Below are positions 25,766 through 34,342 of a stretch of DNA of 64,000 nt, piece after piece. The stretch is from Lutibacter citreus (GTDB taxonomy: Bacteria; Bacteroidota; Bacteroidia; Flavobacteriales; Flavobacteriaceae): NCBI RefSeq assembly GCF_003260195.1, contig NZ_QEIH01000002.1:372001-436000 (forward strand), in the 5' to 3' direction. The notes beneath the pieces were generated by a model. The model was not told where the DNA came from, did not search any database, and worked only from the letters and a program-made list of their open reading frames with translations. Each line of letters begins with the position of its first letter. Position 1 is the first letter of the stretch. A program made the position numbers and the translations under genes.

Positions 25766-26293
25766 ATGAGTAATAGAGTAGGTATTATTTACGCAACAAT
25801 AGATGGACAAACATTAAAAATTTGTAATAGAATAGTTGAAATATTTAGAAATAAAGACTTAGAAATTGAGCTTTTTTCAATAGATGATTTTAACGAAGAT
25901 GTTAAAAATTTTAATAAACTAATTATTGGGTCTAGTATTAGATATGGAGTTCATAATGAAAAAATAATAGCATTTATAAATTCTAATAAACAAAAGCTAG
26001 ATACCATTAAAACAGCATTTTTCTCCGTAAACTTGGTTGCTAGAAAGCCTGAAAAAAACAAACCAGATACAAACCCATATGTTATAAAATTCTTTAAAAC
26101 AATAAACTGGAAACCAACAATAGTTGAAGTATTTGCAGGAATGTTAGATTATAAAAAGTATAAAACTTTTGATAGAATTATGATTCAGTTTATAATGTGG
26201 ATGACAAAGGGACCAACCGATAAAAACATTAAAATTGAATATACCAATTGGGAAAAAGTTGATGCCTTTACAATGCGCTTAATTGAATTATAA
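25766..26293 (+). CDS. hemG: Menaquinone-dependent protoporphyrinogen IX dehydrogenase (HemG, flavodoxin-like)
   Basis: 175 residues, close to E. coli HemG. The FMN phosphate-binding loop is YATIDGQT. IIGSSIRYGVHNEKI is the conserved 50s-loop region. The long-chain insertion typical of HemG is represented by VNLVARKPEKNKPDTNPYV, and FAGMLDYKKYKTFDRIMIQFIMW follows. It oxidises protoporphyrinogen IX in haem synthesis and passes electrons to menaquinone, which fits Bacteroidota. Monocistronic. Confidence 0.9.
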   Translation: MSNRVGIIYATIDGQTLKICNRIVEIFRNKDLEIELFSIDDFNEDVKNFNKLIIGSSIRYGVHNEKIIAFINSNKQKLDTIKTAFFSVNLVARKPEKNKPDTNPYVIKFFKTINWKPTIVEVFAGMLDYKKYKTFDRIMIQFIMWMTKGPTDKNIKIEYTNWEKVDAFTMRLIEL

Positions 26294-26638
26294 TTAAAAC
26301 TACTTCAAAAATATAATTTAATACCCGATCTTTTTAAAGAAAATACTTAATAAGAGAACTCTTTAACAATGCTTTATAAAAGCAAACGCATTTTTTCATT
26401 TTTTTATAATCTGTAAAAAAAGATGTACATTTGGAGCGTTTTGAATAATAAAAGGAATGTTTAAGGAATTTATTCATTTTTAAATATTTATTAAAAACGC
26501 ATTTAAATTGCTAAAATTACCGAAGACATAATTTTTTAGACGTTAGGAAAATTAATTAGTTATAAAAGTATTATTCACAACATTTATTTTGTGACTATTA
26601 ATTATTTCAAATAAGCTAAATAAAATAATTTGTTCACG
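26294..26638. other. Intergenic region (345 bp) before the kinase block
   Basis: A perfect -7 box TACATTTG lies at 26426-26433, which would give a 5' untranslated region of about 200 bases. An inverted repeat TCACAA-N8-TTGTGA lies at 26575-26594, about 45 bases before the kinase start. The short element AACGCATTT is repeated at about 26380 and 26500. No coding potential was seen. Confidence 0.5.
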
Positions 26639-29236
26639 ATGAATAAAATAAATAAATCGATAAGAAAAAGATATTTAATATTTTTAGCCTCTATTATAGT
26701 AATAATAGCTTTAATGTTATCAGTTGTTCAAAATAGCATTAACCTAAAGAAATCGGACGCTCATATTATAAACGTATCTGGTAAACAACGTATGCTAAGT
26801 CAACGTATTACTAAGCTCAACTATATTATTAAAACTGTAGAAAAAAATGATTCAAAATTATACGTTAAAGAATTAAAATCACTTACTAGAGAATGGGAAG
26901 ATGCTACCAATTATTTAATTTCAATAAATGAAGAATATGGTAATAAAACCATCGATTCTTTGTTTAATATAATTAAACCTTATCAAAACAAAATACTTAA
27001 ATATAGTAAGGAAATAATAAATAATACTGGATCTGAACAAGTTATTAAAGACTTAAAAGCGCTTGAATCTGCGGATTTAGCTTTTTTAACAACAATGGAT
27101 ACCATTGTTAATGAATATGCAAAAAGTGCTGATAAAAAGCTTGGTAATTTTAAAACGATATTATATTTACTTGCTTTTATAGTTATACTAATTTTAATTT
27201 TTCAGTTTTTTTATATTATTAAACCGGTTTATAATTTATATTTTCTAAAAAATCAAGTTCTTGAAAAAACAAATAAAGAATTACTGTCTTCTCAAGAAAA
27301 GATTAGTAATAATTTGAAAGAACTTAAGCTGCTTAAGGATAAAATAGAAGAAAGTGCAAAACTAGGAAAAATATTTATTGAACAAGCCCCAAATGCTATT
27401 GCTATGTTTGATAAGGAAATGAAATACATAGCAGCTTCACAACACTGGAGAGAAGATTACAAATTAACAGATCGGGAAATTATTGGACAATCACATTATG
27501 ATATTTTCCCGGAAATAGGTGATGATTGGAAACAGGATCATAAAGAGTGTTTAAATGGGGCAATTAATAAATGTGATGAAGCTCCATTTAAAAGAGCTGA
27601 CGGAACTACCCAATGGCTTACTTGGGATGTTCGTCCTTGGTATATTTCTAAAGGAAATATTGGAGGGTTATTAATGTATACTGCTGATATAACCAATATT
27701 AAAGAAAAAGATCAAGAAAAGCTTAGAATTGAAAAAATATTAGATAATACCAATGAAATAGCGCGCATAGGAACCTGGGAAGTTAATTTAATTACAGGAG
27801 AGGTTATTTGGAGTAGAGTAACGCGTGAAATACATGAAGTACCAAAAGATTATAAACCAATTTTAGAAACTGCAATTAATTTTTATAAAGAAGGAGAAAG
27901 TAGAATAAAAATTCAAAAAGCTATTAGTATTGCTATAGAGAAAGGAACTTCTTTTGATATAGAATTAAAGTTAGTTACAGCAAAAGGAAATATTGTTTGG
28001 ACCAGAGTTATTGGTCAGCCTGAATTTGAGGATGATAAATGTGTTATGCTTTACGGTGTGTTTCAGGATATAAATGAAATTAAGACCACAGAGAATGCTT
28101 TAAATTTTGTGAATGAAGAGTTAAAAGCAATATTAAACTCTGGGCCTATTTCAATTATTGGAACAGATAAAAATGGTTTAATTACTCATTTTAATCAAGG
28201 AGCAGAAACCATGTTGCAATATTCTGCAGAGGAAATGATTGGATTACAAACACCACAGATAATTCATTTAAAAGAAGAAGCTATTGAGAGAGGGATAGAG
28301 CTATCTGAATTGTATGGTAGACAAATTAGTGGATTTAATATTTTTATTGAAAATGCAATAGAAGGAGAATCAGAATCAAGACAATGGACATATGTTCGTA
28401 AAGATGGATCAAAATTTCCTGTACATTTAATAATTACAGCACTTAGAAACAATAAAGGTGAAATTACTGGTTTTATTGGAGTTGGTACAGATATTAGTGA
28501 AAGTGTTGAAAATCAAAAAATAATTATAGATGCAAAAAATAATCTTGAAATTCTTACAGAAAAATTAACTAGTCAAAATAGTCAACTAGCTAGTTTTGCA
28601 CATATTACATCTCATAATTTACGGGCACCTGTTAGTAACCTTAACTCATTGCTAAATTTTTATAAAATGTCTGAAACGGATGATGAGAAAAATTTATTAT
28701 TTGAAAAATTTGAAAAGGTAATTAATCATTTAACTTCAACATTAAATACCTTGGTTGATGCTATAAAAATTAGAGATGATAGCTCAAAAAATATTGAAAA
28801 TATACTTTTTAAAGATGTTTTAAATAAAACAAAAGAAATATTAACAGGCCAAATAATAGAGACAGACACTAATTTATTTGGAGATTTTTCTAAAGCTCCT
28901 AGTATTATTTATAACCGAACTTATTTGGAAAGTATTTTTTTAAATTTAATAACAAATTCTATTAAATATAGGTCTGAAGAGCGCGCGCCAAAAATTGTAA
29001 TTAAAACAACCATTAATAATGGTAAAATTCAGCTTTCAATAACGGATAATGGACTTGGGATAGACTTAAATAGACATGGCCATAAATTATTTGGGTTAAA
29101 CAAAACATTTCACAGACATACCGAGGCAAAAGGAGTTGGGTTATATCTTACTAAAATTCAAATTGAATCTATGGGAGGAACCATTTCTGCAACAAGTAAG
29201 GTTAATGAAGGAACAACATTTACAATAACATTTTAA
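26639..29236 (+). CDS. Membrane PAS histidine kinase with PilJ-type sensor
   Basis: 865 residues from the ATG at 26639; an upstream in-frame TTG adds three residues and is less likely. Order: transmembrane helix about 9-28; a periplasmic helical domain with INVSGKQRMLSQRITKL, the signature of the PilJ/nitrate-nitrite-sensor-like methyl-accepting N-terminal domain; second transmembrane helix about 175-197; coiled coil about 200-245; three PAS/PAC modules about 248-360, 365-490 and 495-625; HisKA with His659 in ITSHNLRAPVSNL; and a HATPase domain (N box LNLITNSIKYR, DNGLGIDL, GVGLYL). No receiver is fused, but a single-domain receiver follows after eight bases. Confidence 0.9.
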   Translation: MNKINKSIRKRYLIFLASIIVIIALMLSVVQNSINLKKSDAHIINVSGKQRMLSQRITKLNYIIKTVEKNDSKLYVKELKSLTREWEDATNYLISINEEYGNKTIDSLFNIIKPYQNKILKYSKEIINNTGSEQVIKDLKALESADLAFLTTMDTIVNEYAKSADKKLGNFKTILYLLAFIVILILIFQFFYIIKPVYNLYFLKNQVLEKTNKELLSSQEKISNNLKELKLLKDKIEESAKLGKIFIEQAPNAIAMFDKEMKYIAASQHWREDYKLTDREIIGQSHYDIFPEIGDDWKQDHKECLNGAINKCDEAPFKRADGTTQWLTWDVRPWYISKGNIGGLLMYTADITNIKEKDQEKLRIEKILDNTNEIARIGTWEVNLITGEVIWSRVTREIHEVPKDYKPILETAINFYKEGESRIKIQKAISIAIEKGTSFDIELKLVTAKGNIVWTRVIGQPEFEDDKCVMLYGVFQDINEIKTTENALNFVNEELKAILNSGPISIIGTDKNGLITHFNQGAETMLQYSAEEMIGLQTPQIIHLKEEAIERGIELSELYGRQISGFNIFIENAIEGESESRQWTYVRKDGSKFPVHLIITALRNNKGEITGFIGVGTDISESVENQKIIIDAKNNLEILTEKLTSQNSQLASFAHITSHNLRAPVSNLNSLLNFYKMSETDDEKNLLFEKFEKVINHLTSTLNTLVDAIKIRDDSSKNIENILFKDVLNKTKEILTGQIIETDTNLFGDFSKAPSIIYNRTYLESIFLNLITNSIKYRSEERAPKIVIKTTINNGKIQLSITDNGLGIDLNRHGHKLFGLNKTFHRHTEAKGVGLYLTKIQIESMGGTISATSKVNEGTTFTITF

Positions 29237-29244
29237 TATTTATT

Positions 29245-29661
29245 ATGAAAAAACCTTTTATCATATGTATAGTTGATGATGATGAAATTTATCAATATAC
29301 AATCACTAAAACTTTAGAAACACATAATTTATCTAGAAAAGTACTTATGTTTTCAGATGGTGAAGAAGCATTAGATTTTATGATTGAAAATGTTGCAAAT
29401 ATTAAAGATTTGCCTGATGTTATTTTTTTAGATATAAATATGCCAATAATGGATGGTTTTCAATTTATGGAAGAGTACGTTAAAATAGCTCCAAAAGTTG
29501 GTAAAAATATAACTATTTATATGGTATCTTCTTCAGTAGATCCTATTGATATAGAAAGAGCTAAAAAGATAAGTGAAATTTCTGATTACATTATAAAACC
29601 TATTAATTCTAAGGAGCTTGCTGAAATTGTTAGTTCTTTAGAAAACAATGGACAGATTTAA
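29245..29661 (+). CDS. Single-domain response regulator (receiver only)
   Basis: 138 residues, a single receiver domain (Rcp1/CheY-type). Acidic pocket Asp11-13 in IVDDDE, phospho-acceptor Asp63 in VIFLDINMPIMDGF, switch Ser in MVSSSVDP, and Lys in YIIKPIN. No output domain. It would accept phosphate from the upstream kinase and act by protein contact or as a relay step. Confidence 0.93.
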   Translation: MKKPFIICIVDDDEIYQYTITKTLETHNLSRKVLMFSDGEEALDFMIENVANIKDLPDVIFLDINMPIMDGFQFMEEYVKIAPKVGKNITIYMVSSSVDPIDIERAKKISEISDYIIKPINSKELAEIVSSLENNGQI

Positions 29662-29736
29662 ATAAAACTTAGTATTTTTAACCAAAAATTTTAAACTTTA
29701 GTGTTTATAATAGTTTACCCCAAACTATTAAAAAAA

Positions 29737-31716
29737 ATGAAAAAGATTATTAGCCCCAAAAAAATCAAAAAAATTATCTCTACTAAAAAAATTAATTCAC
29801 TATTAATAGTAATTTGTTTTTTTGTCTTATCAGTTAGTTTATTAATAATTGCTGGGTGGTTGTTTCATACACAAAATATTTTAGGTGTAAACTCTGAGGG
29901 ACCAACAATGAAATTTAATACAGCATTATCATTTTTTTTACTAAGTACTTGTGTGTTATTTTTTATAAAAGAAAGCAAATATTATAAATCCTTAAATGCA
30001 ATTATAATTAGTGGAGTGCTATTTTTAGCATCATTAACTTTATTAGAGTATATTTTTAGTATTAATTTAGGTATTGATACTATTTTTATTAAAGATACTT
30101 CTACAACAGTTTTACCAGGCAGAATGTCACCAATTACAGCTGTTGGGTTTTTGCTTCTAGGAATTGCTATTTGGGGAATGCAATCTAAAAAGAAACAAAC
30201 TAATAAAAGAACTCAATTTGTTTTTATTGTTATAATATTATTCTCCTTATTTTTAGTTTTAAGTTATTTTTTACAGATGCCAGGAGAAGAAAATTTGAAT
30301 TTTATTAATTCAGCCGCCTTTCAAACTGGATTAATGTTTTTTTTGTTTTCAAGTATACTTTCTTTAAAAAACGCATCAAAAAAATTTTACAATTTAGTTT
30401 TAAGTAAATATGCAGGAAGTAAATTAATAAGAATAATAGTACCGTATAACTTTATAATGATTTTGTTAATGAGTTTTACGTTATTATATTTAGTAAACAA
30501 TAATATTGTTAGTTTTAATTTTGGGTTTATAATTTATATAATTATTGCTTTAATAGTTTCCATTTTTTATATTATTGGTATTGCTGTTCAAATAAATAAA
30601 AGAGATTTAGAAAGAGAAATTTTTAAAAATTCATTATATCAAACTAATTTTGAACTTAAACAGTTTAAACAAGCTTTAGATGAAAGCTCTATTGTTGTAA
30701 CTACTGATGCAAACGGTATTATCACTTCGGTAAATGATAAGTTTTGTGAAATTTCTAAATATAGTAGAGACGAGCTTATTGGTAAAACACATAAAATTAT
30801 TAATTCAGGTCATCATTCAAGAGCATTTTTTAAAGAGCTTTGGGGAACAATTAAAAGTGGTAAAGTTTGGATTGGAGGTATAAAAAATAGAGCAAAAGAT
30901 GGTAGTTTTTATTGGGTACACACTTCAATTATTCCATTTAAAAATGAAAAAGGTGAAATTTATCAATTTCTTACAATAAGACAAGATATTACGAGCCTTA
31001 CAATGCTTTCATCGCAATATGAAAACTTACAACTAAAAAATAAGGAAATAGAACAATTTACATATATTGCTTCACATGATTTGCAAGAACCCTTACGATC
31101 TATAAGAGGAATGGTTAATATTTTAAAGCAAAAGAAAATAAATGAAATAGATGAAGTAACTAATAATTGCGTAAATTTTATTGATAGATCTACAACTAGA
31201 ATGAGCAGTTTAATAAAGGGTCTTTTAGATTATTCTCGTATTGGAGCTGATAAAGTATTACAAGAGGTTAATATTAACGAAATATTAAATACTATAATAA
31301 TTAATGATCTTTCAGGTAATATAAAAGACTCAAATGCAACAATTGAGGTAGGCCAACTACCAACAATAAAAGTTTATAAAAAGGAGCTTCATTTGTTATT
31401 TTTAAACTTAATAAGTAATGCTATTAAATTTCATAAAAAGGATCTTAATCCTCAAATTAAAGTATCAGTTGATAGAGATGATCAATATTGGAAATTCTCT
31501 GTTACAGATAATGGTATTGGAATTGAAAATTTAAATAATCGTAATATTTTTGGAATTTTTCAAAGGTTAAATAGAAGAGGTAATTTTGACGGAACAGGTA
31601 TAGGATTGGCACATTGTGATAAAATTGTATATTTACACGGAGGTGAAATTTGGGTAGATTCAGAATTGGGAGAAGGAACAACTTTTTACTTTACAATTCC
31701 AATAAATTTAAATTAA
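29737..31716 (+). CDS. Membrane PAS histidine kinase, phytochrome-type kinase core
   Basis: 659 residues from the ATG at 29737 (a GTG at 29701 adds 12). The N-terminal membrane part has about eight hydrophobic segments between residues 22 and 290; the short extracytoplasmic loop contains NSEGPTMKFNTALSFFLLS, a pattern seen in some integral sensor regions. One PAS/PAC module follows (about 305-425: ALDESSIVVTTDANGIITSV, IGKTHKIINSG). The HisKA carries His447 in IASHDLQEPLRSIRG, the Q-E-P form typical of phytochrome-like kinases that use Rcp1-type receivers. The HATPase has LNLISNAIKFH and GTGIGLAHC. A second single-domain receiver gene begins six bases later, so this is a two-gene relay. Confidence 0.9.
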   Translation: MKKIISPKKIKKIISTKKINSLLIVICFFVLSVSLLIIAGWLFHTQNILGVNSEGPTMKFNTALSFFLLSTCVLFFIKESKYYKSLNAIIISGVLFLASLTLLEYIFSINLGIDTIFIKDTSTTVLPGRMSPITAVGFLLLGIAIWGMQSKKKQTNKRTQFVFIVIILFSLFLVLSYFLQMPGEENLNFINSAAFQTGLMFFLFSSILSLKNASKKFYNLVLSKYAGSKLIRIIVPYNFIMILLMSFTLLYLVNNNIVSFNFGFIIYIIIALIVSIFYIIGIAVQINKRDLEREIFKNSLYQTNFELKQFKQALDESSIVVTTDANGIITSVNDKFCEISKYSRDELIGKTHKIINSGHHSRAFFKELWGTIKSGKVWIGGIKNRAKDGSFYWVHTSIIPFKNEKGEIYQFLTIRQDITSLTMLSSQYENLQLKNKEIEQFTYIASHDLQEPLRSIRGMVNILKQKKINEIDEVTNNCVNFIDRSTTRMSSLIKGLLDYSRIGADKVLQEVNINEILNTIIINDLSGNIKDSNATIEVGQLPTIKVYKKELHLLFLNLISNAIKFHKKDLNPQIKVSVDRDDQYWKFSVTDNGIGIENLNNRNIFGIFQRLNRRGNFDGTGIGLAHCDKIVYLHGGEIWVDSELGEGTTFYFTIPINLN

Positions 31717-31722
31717 ATAAAT

Positions 31723-32139
31723 ATGAAGAAAAAGTTAAACTGTATTTTATTAATTGACGATGATGACGCAATAAATTTTATTCATGATTGGGTTATTAAT
31801 AAAGTTGATTGTGCTGAAAAAGTTGAGATGGCTGAAAATGGAATAGAAGCACTTAAGTACCTCGAGTCAACAAGTGAAGGTAAACACCCTCAACCAGATC
31901 TTATTTTTTTAGATATTAATATGCCAGGTATGAATGGGTGGGAATTTCTTGAAGAATACCATAAACTTGATGAAAGTAAAAAAGGAAAAATAGTATTAGT
32001 TATGTTAACTTCTTCATTAAACCCAGATGATTTAACTAAAAGTAAAAACATTATAGAGGTTAGTGGTTTTCAAAATAAACCATTAACAGTTGAACTAATG
32101 CAAGGTATTTTAAAAGAGCATTTTGAAGATTATTTATAA
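31723..32139 (+). CDS. Single-domain response regulator (receiver only)
   Basis: 138 residues. Acidic pocket Asp12-15 in LIDDDDA, phospho-acceptor Asp64 in IFLDINMPGMNGW, switch Thr/Ser in MLTSSLNP, Lys in FQNKPLT. No output domain; Rcp1-like. It is six bases after the phytochrome-type kinase gene, its probable partner. Confidence 0.93.
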   Translation: MKKKLNCILLIDDDDAINFIHDWVINKVDCAEKVEMAENGIEALKYLESTSEGKHPQPDLIFLDINMPGMNGWEFLEEYHKLDESKKGKIVLVMLTSSLNPDDLTKSKNIIEVSGFQNKPLTVELMQGILKEHFEDYL

Positions 32140-32216
32140 ATTAAATTAGTATGCATTAATTTTGTTTTAAAAAACTGTATTTAATTTTTATGCAGAGATT
32201 TAAAATATTGTTTCAT

Positions 32217-33101
32217 ATGAAAAATAGAATATTCATAATTGTACTTTTATTTTTAAACTATGTAAGTGCTCAAGAAAAAATACTTATTAGTGAGAATAAT
32301 AACATTAAGTTATACGAATCACAAGCATCCATAAATTCTGATGGAAATATTTTTCCTACCATTTATAAAAATGGATTAATTTATTCCTCTAAAGGTAAAT
32401 TAGATAATTATAAGTTGTTTTTTACGGACGATAAACTAGCGTCTAAAAAAATAAAAATTGGGGCTAGTTATGCTCTTGGAGCTTTATCTATTTATAATAA
32501 TGAAGTTTATTTTACAGGGGTTGCTAAAAGAATAGGTAAAAATTATAGTTATAATTTTACTGTGGTAAAAGGTGTTATTGATGGTTTAAAAATTAAACAA
32601 AATAGGCCTCTTAATATTTGCAATAAAGATTTTTCATATACCTATCCATCAATTTCAAAAGATGGGAAAAAAATGATTGTTGTAACAAATGAACAAGAAT
32701 CTTTACACTTATTAGAGTTTGTTAGAAATGATAAAAATGAATGGGAAAAGGGAGATGTAATATTTATTTGCCAACCAGATTATGAAATTATTAACCCTAT
32801 TTATTATAATAAAAATACCATATATTTTTCGTCTAATCTTAATAAAGAAGGAGCTATAAGATCATTATTTGTAAATAAAAATGATAAGATTTATTTAGAA
32901 GGGATAACTAAAGAAACAGGTGATTTTAATATATATAAATTAGAAAGAGAAAACGGTATATGGGGAATCCCCCAAAAAGCAGATTCTTTTAATTCTGAAT
33001 TTGATGATTTAGGAGTTATTTTTAAAGACGAAAAAAGTGGTTATTTAACAACTTATAGATATAATGATTCTGAAAACATTTATTACTTCGAATTAAAATA
33101 A
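32217..33101 (+). CDS. Exported beta-propeller (TolB/PD40-like) protein
   Basis: 294 residues from the ATG at 32217, which gives a signal peptide (core IFIIVLLFLNY, cleavage after VSAQ); an in-frame ATG at 32190 adds nine residues. Repeated WD/PD40-type units are visible: YTYPSISKDGKKMIVVT, YYNKNTIYFSSNL, and the ending YLTTYRYNDSENIYYFEL. Such propellers often bind ligands or act as adaptors. No catalytic motif is seen. It overlaps the convergent lactonase gene by nine bases and may belong to the signalling block. Confidence 0.6.
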   Translation: MKNRIFIIVLLFLNYVSAQEKILISENNNIKLYESQASINSDGNIFPTIYKNGLIYSSKGKLDNYKLFFTDDKLASKKIKIGASYALGALSIYNNEVYFTGVAKRIGKNYSYNFTVVKGVIDGLKIKQNRPLNICNKDFSYTYPSISKDGKKMIVVTNEQESLHLLEFVRNDKNEWEKGDVIFICQPDYEIINPIYYNKNTIYFSSNLNKEGAIRSLFVNKNDKIYLEGITKETGDFNIYKLERENGIWGIPQKADSFNSEFDDLGVIFKDEKSGYLTTYRYNDSENIYYFELK

Positions 33102-34148
33102 TAAGCAAACAGGGCTTGGAGCACTAAAACTCTTAAAAAAATCTAATTTACCAGAATTTTTATCAATATTAAATACGCTTATATTATTACTTTTTTTATT
33201 TGCTACTAGTAAAAATTTACCATTTGGACTTAACGTAAAGTTACGAGGCCAGTCTCCTTCTACATCTATACTTTGTACTTTTTGAAGCAAACCATTCTTT
33301 TTATTTATTTTAAAAACTACAATGCTATTCTCACCTCTGTTAGAACCGTATAAAAATTGTTTGTTTTTAGATAAATGAATATCAGCACAGGAGTTTTTAC
33401 CGGTATAATCATCTTTTAAGGTACTAATATCTTGAATGTTTTTATAATTATTTTTGTCTTTCTTAAGAACGGAAATTGTTGAATTTAATTCATTTATCAC
33501 AAAAATATATTTTCCTTTTTTTGAAATTTCAAAATGTCTAGGGCCTGCACCATCTTTCATTTTGTAATTTTTATTCAATGTATAATTATTGTTGTTTTCA
33601 ACATAATGAGCTAAAAAATCTCGTCCAAGATCGGCTATAAATAGGTTGTTTTTAAAAAATTGAGCTGAATGAGCCCTAGATTTATCATTAGGTAAATTAT
33701 GATCCAAAACTTGAAATGCCTTATCAATACTTCCGTTATTATTTACATTGTAAATAGAGATGGTTCCGCCTCCATAATTTGAAACAACTAATTTGTTATT
33801 AGATTTGTTTAATTGAATATGGCAAGGGCCAGTTCCATTACTATTTACCTTATTTATAAAGTTTAATTTACCGTTTTTAGCAACTGAATATGATATAGCA
33901 TATTGGCTTTTTTTATCTTTACTTACAGTATAAAGATATTTTTTATTAGATGAAAATGTTATAAATGAAGGGTTTTCAACGCTAGCTACAAGTTTTTTAT
34001 GAGTTAATTCTCCTGTTTTAGTGTTAAAGTTGTAGCTGTAAATTCCTTCACTGTTTTCCTCAGTAAAGGTTCCAACATATAAAGGAGTGTTTTGAGCTGC
34101 TGTAAAAAAATATAAAAAAGTAAATAAAACAAATAGGTGATTTTTCAT
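33093..34148 (-). CDS. Exported lactonase-family beta-propeller (6-phosphogluconolactonase-like, PF10282 type)
   Basis: 351 residues with a signal peptide (FVLFTFLYFFTAAQ). Seven-bladed propeller repeats are visible: YVGTFTEENSEGIYSYNF, then LVASVENPSFITFSSNKKYLYTV, GTGPCHIQLNKSNNKLVVSNYGGG, and NGKFLLVANKKSNNISVF. The family includes 6-phosphogluconolactonases of the Pgl/YbhE type. Because this protein is exported, a periplasmic lactonase or binding role is more likely than action in the pentose phosphate pathway. Confidence 0.82.
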   Translation of the reverse strand: MKNHLFVLFTFLYFFTAAQNTPLYVGTFTEENSEGIYSYNFNTKTGELTHKKLVASVENPSFITFSSNKKYLYTVSKDKKSQYAISYSVAKNGKLNFINKVNSNGTGPCHIQLNKSNNKLVVSNYGGGTISIYNVNNNGSIDKAFQVLDHNLPNDKSRAHSAQFFKNNLFIADLGRDFLAHYVENNNNYTLNKNYKMKDGAGPRHFEISKKGKYIFVINELNSTISVLKKDKNNYKNIQDISTLKDDYTGKNSCADIHLSKNKQFLYGSNRGENSIVVFKINKKNGLLQKVQSIDVEGDWPRNFTLSPNGKFLLVANKKSNNISVFNIDKNSGKLDFFKSFSAPSPVCLLF

Positions 34149-34342
34149 TTTTTAAAAATATAAAAAAAATATACAATTCATTGGGTTTTTTAATTTGAAT
34201 TAATTAACATTTTTGATTAATATGTAATTGAATTTTTATTGATAATTAGTAATTAAAATTTTTTGTAAATTCGTCACCAATTTAATAAACTTTGAAATAA
34301 TTTTATTTGATATTATTTTTTAGTAAACCCTAAACTCCTAAA

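Noticed and set aside
26575-26594. TCACAA-N8-TTGTGA read as a CRP site
   Set aside because: The arms are in the opposite orientation and spacing to the TGTGA-N6-TCACA consensus; a role for another regulator remains open.
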